The notes below the pieces were generated by a model, which was not told the DNA's origin, did not search any database, and was given only the letters and a program-made list of their open reading frames with translations. Positions 26,014 through 34,080 of a stretch of DNA of 52,952 bases are shown piece by piece. A program made the translations under genes and the position numbers. This stretch comes from Polaribacter glomeratus. Lineage in GTDB: Bacteria > Bacteroidota > Bacteroidia > Flavobacteriales > Flavobacteriaceae. The stretch's first letter is position 1; each line of letters starts with the position of its first letter. The stretch is taken from positions 1,014,134-1,067,085 of the forward strand of contig NZ_MSCM01000001.1 of assembly GCF_002954665.1 (NCBI RefSeq), read 5' to 3'.

Positions 26014-28446
26014 TTAATACAACCCTAATCTTTTTAAGGCTTGTTTACCTTTACTAGCTTTAAAAATCATATTATCCATAGCAGAAAGTTTATAATATCG
26101 TATCGCTTCATCCATGTTTTTTGACACTCCGTATCCCTTTTCAAACATTTGTCCTAATATAAATAATGACTCTTTATCTCCTACAGAAACATCATCTCTA
26201 ATATATGTAGGTCTTGGACATCCTTCACAGGCAGCTATTTTAAAATACTTATATGCTTTCGAATAATCTTGCTTAAAACTTCCATAACCATAATAAAATA
26301 ATAACCCTAAGCCATTATTTACACTTTGTTTATATCCATCAATTTTTAAAAACCAATTATAGGCCTCGAAGTAATCTTTAGAAACACCTTGACCGCTGTA
26401 GTACATGTCTGCTATTTTTAGCATAATAAAACCGTTGCCATTATCTGCTAATTTTTTGTACCATTTTAAAGCATTTACATAATCTTTTTTATCCTTATAT
26501 TGATCAGCCAAGTATTCTATAGCTTGTTCATCTCCCTGATTTGCAGCTTTTAAATACCATTTTATAGCTTCCTCTTTATTTGCAGAAACACCATAATCTC
26601 CTAAATTATAAATATAGCCAAGTCTAAACTCAGATCTTGCATATCCTTGGTTTGCTGCTTTTCTATGCCATTTTAAAGATTTATAACCATCTCTCATTTT
26701 AGTTGGACCACCTATATATATGTCATACATATCTCCTAATCGGCTTTGAGCGATAGCATTTCCTTGGTTTGCTGCTTTTAAATACCATTTTTCTGCCTCA
26801 TCATAATTTCCATTTACATACTCATTTATTCTACCCATTCTTGTTTGCGCAATAATATTACCTGAATTTGCCGCGTCTTTGGTTCTTTGCAGGTTATTAC
26901 CTTTAGTTATCCAGTCTTTAAGTTCTTCATATGGTATTAATTTAGCATCAATATTTAAATTGTTTAATTTATAAATTTGACTATTTGCACTTTTTATGTA
27001 TTTACCTTTACTATAATCACTTAAATACTTTTGATACGCTTCTTTCGTGTTTTTCTTTTTAGCCGTTTCCCAAGCATTTTTATCAGCCACTAAAAAATCA
27101 TTTTCTTCTATATCAGCTAATTCCTTCCTATAAATAATGCTATCCGTAATGGTTGCGAACCAAATCCCTTTTTTATTGATGTAAAAACTACTATCCGCCA
27201 CTGCCACTTTCGCATTATCATTTACAAAAGCTTGTGCTTCTATATAGTTAGGAGCAATTACAATTTTATCACCTTCTTTATATCCATAAAGATTTCCTTC
27301 TTTAAATACTTTTAAGGTTCTCTCTACTGGTTTTGCATTCTCGGAAGAAAACATAAAATAACCAATAGTACCCAAAAGAAGAACTACCGCTGCTGCAACA
27401 GCAGGCAACATCCAATTAGGTTTTTCTTTCTCTTTCTTTGGATTTGTGACTGTTTTCTGTACAGGTATTTTTGGTTTTACAATTTCCTTCTTTTGCGGCG
27501 CTTTTCCTTTTATAATCGTAGCATCATTATTAGCTGCTGCAGTTTTCTGAACAATAACTTCTTTATCAATACTTGAACTAGCCGCACTTTCATCTCCATT
27601 TAAAATACTAAATAATATAGTAGTGTCCTGTGCTCTTTTATATACATCTCTTTCTAAACAATGACGTACTACTTTTTGCCAGTTAGTAGGCAACGTTTGC
27701 AGTTCTTCACTTATATCTGCATGCAATATTTTCTGAGTAATGGTGTTTTGCCACTCAGCACTTGCGGTACCTTGACTATCTGCCTCAAAAAGTGTTTTTC
27801 CTGTTAAGATTTCATAAGCGATTGCACCAAAACTCCACAAATCTGTATTTAGTTTTAAAGGCAGCCCTTTTAGTTGCTCCGGACTGGAATATTGTAATGT
27901 TCCGCCTGCAAAACTGTTGGTAAAACGAGATGCTTGTCCATCTCCTTCTGCTTGCTTGCTCAAACCAAAATCAGTAATTTTAGGAATGATTTTACCTCTT
28001 CTATCTACTACTAGAATATTGCTCGGTTTTAAATCTCTATGCACTACTTTATGCTGATGTAAAAAAGCAATACCTTCTAAAATACCTTTGCTAATATTTT
28101 GTCTTTTCTCTATAGAAACATCATTATTCTTTAAATAATGTGACAAGTTGCCCAACGCATAGAATTGCATAATTCCGTAATCGAAAATAGTAGGGAAAGA
28201 CTCAAAACGATATACTTTTTCGTAATTCGCTATATTTTTGTGTTCTGTTAAATTTTCGATGGCTTTGTATTCTTCTAATAAAGAAAACTCTTTATCACCT
28301 ACCATTTTTACTTCGGATACTTTTATGGCTACTTCTCTGTCTAAAACAGTATCGTAGGCTTTATACACCGTACCAAAACTACCGCCACCAATGTTATCTG
28401 TTTTAAGATCGAATTCGTAACGTTTTCTAAATTCTTGTTGTGTCAT
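26014..28446 (-). CDS. Ser/Thr kinase, membrane segment, WG-like and Sel1 repeats (kinase 3)
   Basis: Hanks-type kinase with all catalytic motifs (K42, HRDLKPSN, DFG). The linker has NNDATIIKG. A membrane helix (LPAVAAAVVLLLGTIGYFMF) is followed by a WG/KWG-like segment (GYKEGDKIVIAPNYIEAQAF ... YINKKGIW) and then about eight Sel1 repeats (about 520-800) of the pattern A-x-x-G-x-x-x-A-Q-x-x-L-G-x-x-Y. Sel1 repeats bind proteins, so the outer part is likely a docking surface. The gene follows kinase 4 after 13 bases and precedes the LytTR gene by 10, so this is the centre of one transcript. 810 residues, no defect seen. Confidence 0.93.
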   Translation of the reverse strand: MTQQEFRKRYEFDLKTDNIGGGSFGTVYKAYDTVLDREVAIKVSEVKMVGDKEFSLLEEYKAIENLTEHKNIANYEKVYRFESFPTIFDYGIMQFYALGNLSHYLKNNDVSIEKRQNISKGILEGIAFLHQHKVVHRDLKPSNILVVDRRGKIIPKITDFGLSKQAEGDGQASRFTNSFAGGTLQYSSPEQLKGLPLKLNTDLWSFGAIAYEILTGKTLFEADSQGTASAEWQNTITQKILHADISEELQTLPTNWQKVVRHCLERDVYKRAQDTTILFSILNGDESAASSSIDKEVIVQKTAAANNDATIIKGKAPQKKEIVKPKIPVQKTVTNPKKEKEKPNWMLPAVAAAVVLLLGTIGYFMFSSENAKPVERTLKVFKEGNLYGYKEGDKIVIAPNYIEAQAFVNDNAKVAVADSSFYINKKGIWFATITDSIIYRKELADIEENDFLVADKNAWETAKKKNTKEAYQKYLSDYSKGKYIKSANSQIYKLNNLNIDAKLIPYEELKDWITKGNNLQRTKDAANSGNIIAQTRMGRINEYVNGNYDEAEKWYLKAANQGNAIAQSRLGDMYDIYIGGPTKMRDGYKSLKWHRKAANQGYARSEFRLGYIYNLGDYGVSANKEEAIKWYLKAANQGDEQAIEYLADQYKDKKDYVNALKWYKKLADNGNGFIMLKIADMYYSGQGVSKDYFEAYNWFLKIDGYKQSVNNGLGLLFYYGYGSFKQDYSKAYKYFKIAACEGCPRPTYIRDDVSVGDKESLFILGQMFEKGYGVSKNMDEAIRYYKLSAMDNMIFKASKGKQALKRLGLY
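27591..28446 (-). repeat. Kinase-domain repeat B, copy 1
   Basis: Collinear without gaps with 29617-30472 (offset 2026). The stretch 27825-28053 is almost identical between copies. Kinase 5 (start 32566) carries a third, more diverged copy. Confidence 0.85.
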
Positions 28447-28459
28447 TTCTTTTATAATA

Positions 28460-30472
28460 TTATTCTACACGTATACTGTATTCAAAATCAACCCAAAAGC
28501 TAATCGGTTTTCCTTTAAGTATTGCTGGACGCATTCTTGGTAATAAATCTAATACTCTTTTTGCTTCTGCGCTTAATAAAGTTTCTGTGCTACCAACACT
28601 ATTACCTCCAATTTTACCGCTTTTGAAAATTTGAAAACTCCCATAAACCCTTTTTGATCCTGGACTTAAACCAAGTCCATCAAGAATATTTTTATTAAAA
28701 TTAAGTTCAAAATGCTCTAGAACTTTTTGAGTCATACAATCTCTTAATTCGACGTTATTCCCCTTACAACCTGGATAAATTGGTGCCGTTTCTAAGCTTA
28801 GAAATAAGGCCTCTTCACTTTCTTTAGTAATTTCTATAATTTCTTCAACGATCTCTTCTTCAATAACTTCAATGACTTCTGGAGCAGGTGGGGGAGGTAT
28901 TTCTTTTCTATTAATTTCTGCCAAAGCATTCTTTTCATAAACGCCATTTTTAAAATCACTTAAATATTTCTGATATGCACTTTTAGAGTTTTTGCGTTTT
29001 GCTTCTTCCCAAGCTTTTTTATCAGCAGCAATTAGGGCTTCTTTTTCATTTTCTAAAATATCATTTTTGTATTGTATACTGTCTGTTATCGTTGTAAGCC
29101 AAATCCCTTTTTTATTGATATAAAAGCTACTGTCCTTGGTTGCTACTTTTGCGCTATCTACATCTGTAGCAAAATTCTCTGCCACTAAATATTTAGCAGC
29201 AATTACGATTTTTTCACCTTCCTTATACCCATAAAAATTTCCTTCTTTAAAAATACTTAATTTTGTTTCTATTTGCTTTGGAGTATCAGAAGAAAACATA
29301 AAATAAGTTATTCCACTTACTATTAAAACGACAACTGCTGCTAATAAAGGCAACATCAACTTTTGATTTTCTATATTTAGTGTTTTTGCAATATTTTGGG
29401 TAATTTCTTTAAATTTCTCTTCTATTTTTTCTTGTGGTGTACTAACTTTTGAAATAGTAGACTTTTGATAAGTTGCTATGGGATTTTTAACTATTTCAAC
29501 TTTCTTTTCTTTGGGTTCTTTTCCTTTTATTATGGTAGCGTCGTTACTAGCAACTACAGGTGTGTTTTTTATTTTCTTTTCTACGGACTGTGCTGTGCTA
29601 GAAATTACTAGATTTTCATCTCCATTTAAAATACTAAATAATATAGTAGTGTCCTGTGCTCTTTTATATACATCTCTTTCTAAACAATGACGTACTACTT
29701 TTTGCCAGTTAGTAGGCAACGTTTGCAGTTCTTCTGTAATATCTGCATGCAATATTTTCTGAGTAATGGTATTTTGCCACTCTGCACTTGCAGTACCTTG
29801 GCTATCTGCTTCAAAAAGTGTTTTTCCTGTTAAGATTTCATAAGCGATTGCACCAAAACTCCACAAATCTGTATTTAGTTTTAAAGGCAGCCCTTTTAGT
29901 TGCTCCGGACTAGAATATTGTAATGTTCCGCCTGCAAAACTGTTGGTAAAACGAGATGCTTGTCCATCTCCTTCTGCTTGCTTGCTCAAACCAAAATCAG
30001 TAATTTTAGGAATGATTTTACCTCTTCTATCTACTACTAGAATATTGCTCGGTTTTAAATCTCTATGCACTACTTTATGTTGATGTAAAAAACCAATACC
30101 TTCTAAAACAGCTTTGGTAATACTGTCTCTTTTCTCTAAAGAGACTTCGTTGTTTTTTAGGTAATGAGATAAATTACCCAACGAGTAGTATTGCATAATT
30201 CCATAATCATAAATAGCAGGAAAAGACTCAAAACGAAATACCTTTTCGTAGTTGGCTATATTTTTGTGTGCTGTTAAATTTTCGATGGCTTTGTATTCTT
30301 CTAATAAAGAGAATTCTTTATCGCCTACCATTTTTACTTCAGATACTTTTATGGCTACTTCTCTGTCTAAAACAGTATCGTAGGCTTTATAAACCGTACC
30401 AAAACTACCGCCACCAATGTTATCTGTTTTAAGATCGAATTCGTACCGTTTTCTAAATTCTTGTTGTGTCAT
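28460..30472 (-). CDS. Ser/Thr kinase, membrane segment, TonB C-terminal domain (kinase 4)
   Basis: Hanks-type kinase, catalytically complete, with NDATIIKG in the linker, a membrane helix (LMLPLLAAVVVLIVSGITYF) and the same WG-like segment as kinases 3 and 5. After an acidic helix and a Pro/Glu-rich stretch (PPPPAPEVIEVIEEE) comes a TonB-like C-terminal domain (about 560-670): IYPGCKGN..LRDCMTQKVLEHF, GSFQIFKSGKI, and RMRPAILKGKPISFWVDF. In TonB this fold touches the TonB box of outer-membrane receptors. Here it would give a kinase that reaches or senses the outer membrane. 13 bases upstream of kinase 3. Confidence 0.92.
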   Translation of the reverse strand: MTQQEFRKRYEFDLKTDNIGGGSFGTVYKAYDTVLDREVAIKVSEVKMVGDKEFSLLEEYKAIENLTAHKNIANYEKVFRFESFPAIYDYGIMQYYSLGNLSHYLKNNEVSLEKRDSITKAVLEGIGFLHQHKVVHRDLKPSNILVVDRRGKIIPKITDFGLSKQAEGDGQASRFTNSFAGGTLQYSSPEQLKGLPLKLNTDLWSFGAIAYEILTGKTLFEADSQGTASAEWQNTITQKILHADITEELQTLPTNWQKVVRHCLERDVYKRAQDTTILFSILNGDENLVISSTAQSVEKKIKNTPVVASNDATIIKGKEPKEKKVEIVKNPIATYQKSTISKVSTPQEKIEEKFKEITQNIAKTLNIENQKLMLPLLAAVVVLIVSGITYFMFSSDTPKQIETKLSIFKEGNFYGYKEGEKIVIAAKYLVAENFATDVDSAKVATKDSSFYINKKGIWLTTITDSIQYKNDILENEKEALIAADKKAWEEAKRKNSKSAYQKYLSDFKNGVYEKNALAEINRKEIPPPPAPEVIEVIEEEIVEEIIEITKESEEALFLSLETAPIYPGCKGNNVELRDCMTQKVLEHFELNFNKNILDGLGLSPGSKRVYGSFQIFKSGKIGGNSVGSTETLLSAEAKRVLDLLPRMRPAILKGKPISFWVDFEYSIRVE
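29617..30472 (-). repeat. Kinase-domain repeat B, copy 2
   Basis: Partner of 27591-28446 at offset 2026 with no gaps; see also the third related copy at the start of kinase 5. Long identical tracts mark recent duplication or gene conversion. Confidence 0.85.
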
Positions 30473-30532
30473 ACCTAGTATCTTTTTCGTTTTTTGTAAT
30501 GAATTAACTACTTTATTTTAGCAAGTAACAAT

Positions 30533-32566
30533 TTAAAGAACCAAACGAAAACCTATATTTTTATTTTTATTCTCTGGTAAAGATTTATTACGATGAGATA
30601 AACGACAATAAGTAATATCATAACTAAAGCTACCTCCTCTAATAATTTTTCCTGAACCAGAATCTGGACCTTTTGGATCTATTGTTTGACTATTATTATA
30701 ATAATCTTCACCATACCAATCGTTACACCATTCCCAAACATTACCATTCATATCAAATAAACCTAACTCATTACTTCTTTTTTCACCTACTGAATGTGTG
30801 GTATTACTACTATTTCTATCATACCATGCTACTAAATCTAACCTATTACTTATTCCTGCATATCTATGTCCTTTTGATTCATTACCTCCACTTGCTGAAT
30901 ACTCCCACTCTGCTTCTGTTGGTAATCGAAATTTCTTACCTGTTAATTGATTTAATTTTTTTATAAATATTTGTACATCATTCCAACTAACATTTTCTAC
31001 CGGACATAAATCGCAGTCTATATTATTGCTTGGATTAATATTCATTATTACTTTCCATTCTCTTTGTGTAACTTCATACTTATTAATATTAAAATCATTT
31101 AAAGTTACTTTATGTAAGGTTACACCTTCTTGCACACACCATCTTACTTCATCTTTACAGCCCATATCAAAACTACCTCCTTTTACATAAACCATATTTT
31201 CAAGTAACTTTTTTATGATTTCTTTATTACTATAGGTTATTTTCCCTGTAATAGTTTTTAACCAAACACCTTTTTTGTTGATGTAAAAACTAGAATCTTT
31301 AGTACTTACCTGTGAGCTATCATTAATAAAATTAGTTGCTTCAGTAAATTTAGTAGGTATAATTACTTTTTCTCCTTTTTTAAAACCATATAAATCTCCT
31401 TCTTTAAATACTTTTATAGTTTCTTCTACAGGTTTAATTTCATCAGAAGAAAAAATAAAATAACCAATACTAGCAAAAAGAAGAACTACAACTGCTGCCA
31501 AAGAAGGCAATAACCAAGTAGGATTTTCTTTCTTTATAAAAACATTTATTTTTTTTAAAATTTCTTTTTTAATTTCTTTTTTAACTACAATTTTTTCTGC
31601 TTTAGGAATTATTTTTTTTGGTTCTTTTACTTCCGAAATCCCTCTAATAATAGTCGCATCATTATTTATAATTGGTGTTTTTACTATGTGTTGTTCCTCT
31701 TTAATTGGCGTCTCGTTATTTAGAATAGCAAACAAAGCATCCGTATTTTGTACTCGTTTTATAAAGTCTCTTTCTAAACAAACCATAACAACTCTTTGCC
31801 AATTACCTGGTAAGGCTTTTAATTGTTCACTTACATCTGCATGTAATATTTTTTGAGTAATTGCATTTTGCCATTCTGCAGTAGCGGTACCTTGGCTATC
31901 TGCTTCAAAAAGTGTTTTACCTGTTAAGATTTCATAAGCGATTGCACCAAAACTCCACAAATCTGTGTTTAGTTTTAAAGGCAGTCCTTTTAGTTGCTCG
32001 GGACTAGAATATTGTAATGTTCCGCCAGCAAAACTGTTGGTAAAACGAGAGGCTTGTCCGTCTCCTTCTGCTTGTTTGCTTAAACCAAAATCAGTTATTT
32101 TAGGAATAATTTTACCTCTTCTATCCACCACTAAAATATTGCTAGGTTTTAAATCTCTATGCACTACTTTATGTTGATGTAAAAATGCAATTCCTTCTAA
32201 AACTCCTTTAATAATTTTTGCTCTCTGATCAAATTTAACCTCATTGTTTTTTAGATAATGCGATAAGTTTCCCAAAGAATAATACTGCATAATTCCATAA
32301 TCGAAAACAGTAGGAAAAGATTCAAAACGATATACTTCTTCATAATTAGCAATATTTTGATGAACAGTCAAATTTTCTATTGCCTTGTATTCCTCTAATA
32401 AAGAAAACTCTTTATCACCTACTATTTTTACTTCAGATACTTTTATGGCTACTTCTCTATCTAAAATAGTATCGTATGCTTTATAAACCGTACCAAAACT
32501 ACCGCCACCAATGTTATCGGTTTTAAGATCGAATTCGTATCGTTTTCTAAATTCTTGTTGCGTCAT
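30533..32566 (-). CDS. Ser/Thr kinase, membrane segment, FGE/C-type-lectin domain (kinase 5)
   Basis: Hanks-type kinase with K42, HRDLKPSN and DFG; linker motif NNDATIIRG; membrane helix (LLPSLAAVVVLLFASIGYFIF); WG-like segment; then an FGE-like domain (458-677): NMVYVKGGSFDMGC, FRLPTEAEWEYSASGG, GNVWEWCNDWYGEDYY and IIRGGSF...IGFRLVL. The frame of the C-terminal region is that of kinase 2, but the matching positions include AAA and TTA codons (K and L) and AT-rich DNA. So it gives no sign of recent adenine-directed change. First kinase after the phosphatase gene (gap 42 bases). Confidence 0.93.
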   Translation of the reverse strand: MTQQEFRKRYEFDLKTDNIGGGSFGTVYKAYDTILDREVAIKVSEVKIVGDKEFSLLEEYKAIENLTVHQNIANYEEVYRFESFPTVFDYGIMQYYSLGNLSHYLKNNEVKFDQRAKIIKGVLEGIAFLHQHKVVHRDLKPSNILVVDRRGKIIPKITDFGLSKQAEGDGQASRFTNSFAGGTLQYSSPEQLKGLPLKLNTDLWSFGAIAYEILTGKTLFEADSQGTATAEWQNAITQKILHADVSEQLKALPGNWQRVVMVCLERDFIKRVQNTDALFAILNNETPIKEEQHIVKTPIINNDATIIRGISEVKEPKKIIPKAEKIVVKKEIKKEILKKINVFIKKENPTWLLPSLAAVVVLLFASIGYFIFSSDEIKPVEETIKVFKEGDLYGFKKGEKVIIPTKFTEATNFINDSSQVSTKDSSFYINKKGVWLKTITGKITYSNKEIIKKLLENMVYVKGGSFDMGCKDEVRWCVQEGVTLHKVTLNDFNINKYEVTQREWKVIMNINPSNNIDCDLCPVENVSWNDVQIFIKKLNQLTGKKFRLPTEAEWEYSASGGNESKGHRYAGISNRLDLVAWYDRNSSNTTHSVGEKRSNELGLFDMNGNVWEWCNDWYGEDYYNNSQTIDPKGPDSGSGKIIRGGSFSYDITYCRLSHRNKSLPENKNKNIGFRLVL

Positions 32567-32608
32567 TATTGTATTTTAATTAATTGAGATAAACTACTTA
32601 ATAAAGGC

Positions 32609-33475
32609 TTAAAATCTAAACCACTTCTTTTTCTTAGGTTCTTCTTCCTCTTCTTCAGTAGTATCTTCTAAACTTACCGTATCTAAGCTGTCATTTTCAT
32701 GCAGAGAAGCAATCGTTTTCCACTCTAGAGGTATTAAAGTTGTTTTTGGTACATCTTCTTTTTCTATTTGACATAAAATAGCGGTATTGTTATCAATACT
32801 ATCTTCTGCACATTTTTTAGCTATCATAGCTATTTTCTCATCAATACCATTCGCTGAATCTGCCAATACTTCTAACAATTCTACATCAGAAAAAGCCTCA
32901 GAAATACCATCGGAACAAATAAAAATGATGTCGTCTTTTCTAATATCCGTAATATAATTAATTTCAGGTTCTGTAACCTTGTCTTTAAAATTTGCTTTTA
33001 TTGCTTTAAAAATTTGATTATTCATAGGATGTTTCCTACCAGCCTCTCTAGAAATTTCTCCGTTTTTCACTAAATTACCAACAAGAGAATGATCCCAAGT
33101 GTGCCAAAATGTATGGTTACTTGGTCGTACTAGATATACTCTACTATCTCCAATATGTGAGGTATAAAGGCCTTTGTCAGAAATAAAAACAGCAGCTAAA
33201 GTTGTAGCCATACCTGCTAAGTCTTCTTTTTCTTGAATATAAGTATTTAAGTTTTTTTGTGCAGTAATAATGGCTTCGTAAACTTTTTCTTTGGATAAAT
33301 TACCATCTATTTTCTCAAGTCTCTTTAATATAAAAGTAGCAATTTCTTTACTTGCAATTTCTCCCCTTACTTCACCCCCAACACCATCACAAACAATAAA
33401 ACTGTTTTCTGAATTGATTACATAATCTTCATTTACTTTCTTTTTACCAATATGTGAGTAACTTCTATAATTCAT
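32609..33475 (-). CDS. PP2C-family Ser/Thr protein phosphatase
   Basis: Metal-dependent phosphatase of 288 residues that should reverse the kinases encoded downstream. Motifs: NED near the N-terminus, CDGVGGEVRGE, GMATTLAAV, HIGDSRVYLV, and IFICSDGISEAF, all with the metal-binding aspartates. The ATG at 33475 is chosen because it places SHIGKKKVNEDY at the usual distance from the N-terminus; an upstream ATG at 33541 would add 22 residues with no family match. The C-terminal 45 residues are acidic (EEEEEEP), with SLDTVSLEDTT offering possible phospho-threonines. It is the first gene of the minus-strand block. Confidence 0.95.
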   Translation of the reverse strand: MNYRSYSHIGKKKVNEDYVINSENSFIVCDGVGGEVRGEIASKEIATFILKRLEKIDGNLSKEKVYEAIITAQKNLNTYIQEKEDLAGMATTLAAVFISDKGLYTSHIGDSRVYLVRPSNHTFWHTWDHSLVGNLVKNGEISREAGRKHPMNNQIFKAIKANFKDKVTEPEINYITDIRKDDIIFICSDGISEAFSDVELLEVLADSANGIDEKIAMIAKKCAEDSIDNNTAILCQIEKEDVPKTTLIPLEWKTIASLHENDSLDTVSLEDTTEEEEEEPKKKKWFRF

Positions 33476-33541
33476 ATTATTTTGTTTTTTTATAAAAATA
33501 TTAAAAGCTGTTTTGCTGTAACAATGTTTTTCATGAAACAC

Positions 33542-34080
33542 CCTTATTATAGTACAAAAGAAAATAGTAACCTTAAAAATGTTACTACTGCTTAAAATTT
33601 AGTGTTTTTTCATCAATTTGTAACATGCAATATGGATGGCTAACTGAATCTTTCTTAACTTTTAATACAACTTAAATACTTTAAATATTTAGAGTTTTTA
33701 ATATTATATATTCTTAAACTCAGTTTTAGTATTCTACAATCATTAATCTATAAAGTTAAAAAAAATAAAACAAATGAAAATACCTAGCATTAGGTATTTA
33801 TTATTCGATAAAATTTGAGTAAAGATTTAAAAAAAAAAAATCAAGTAATTGGTATAGCTTAAAGAGTCGTTTAGCTAAAAAAAAAGTGTAATTTTATAAA
33901 AAAATAGAAGTATTTTAAACTAAGAAAAACTAAAACAGCTATAATTTATATTGATACTTTTTACTAACATTTTAATGAAACTAATTATAAGACGTAGATT
34001 TGTGTTTTTATTAAAAAATTATAAAGTTTAGCTAAGTAGTCTTTTAAGAAATTACGCTTATAAATTTCAAAAAAAAAAAA
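33542..34080. other. AT-rich divergent intergenic region
   Basis: About 540 bases between the PP2C gene (leftward) and the CotH gene (rightward), very AT-rich, with several runs of 9-13 A. It must contain the main promoter of the kinase block, but no perfect TAnnTTTG box was found on the minus strand; TTCTTTTG near 33553-33560 is one base off. A rightward promoter is listed separately. No gene or structured RNA seen. Confidence 0.4.
33971..34002 (+). promoter_or_regulatory. Possible promoter of the CotH gene
   Basis: TAGATTTG (33995-34002) fits the TAnnTTTG -7 consensus; TTTA at 33971-33974, 20 bases before it, is one base from the -33 element TTTG. The untranslated leader would be about 70 bases. 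Confidence 0.5.

Noticed and set aside
30533..30680. A second active DGR variable region in kinase 5
   Set aside because: The same frame is there, but several matching positions use AAA or TTA codons and GC is low, so the NNY pattern fails.
16562..32566. Catalytic formylglycine-generating enzymes
   Set aside because: The C-terminal cysteine pair is missing in all three FGE domains and no sulfatase genes are near; they are taken as binding domains.
13615..33475. Type VI secretion threonine-phosphorylation locus
   Set aside because: Kinase, PP2C and FHA recall it, but no secretion structural genes (Hcp, VgrG, sheath, ClpV) are present.
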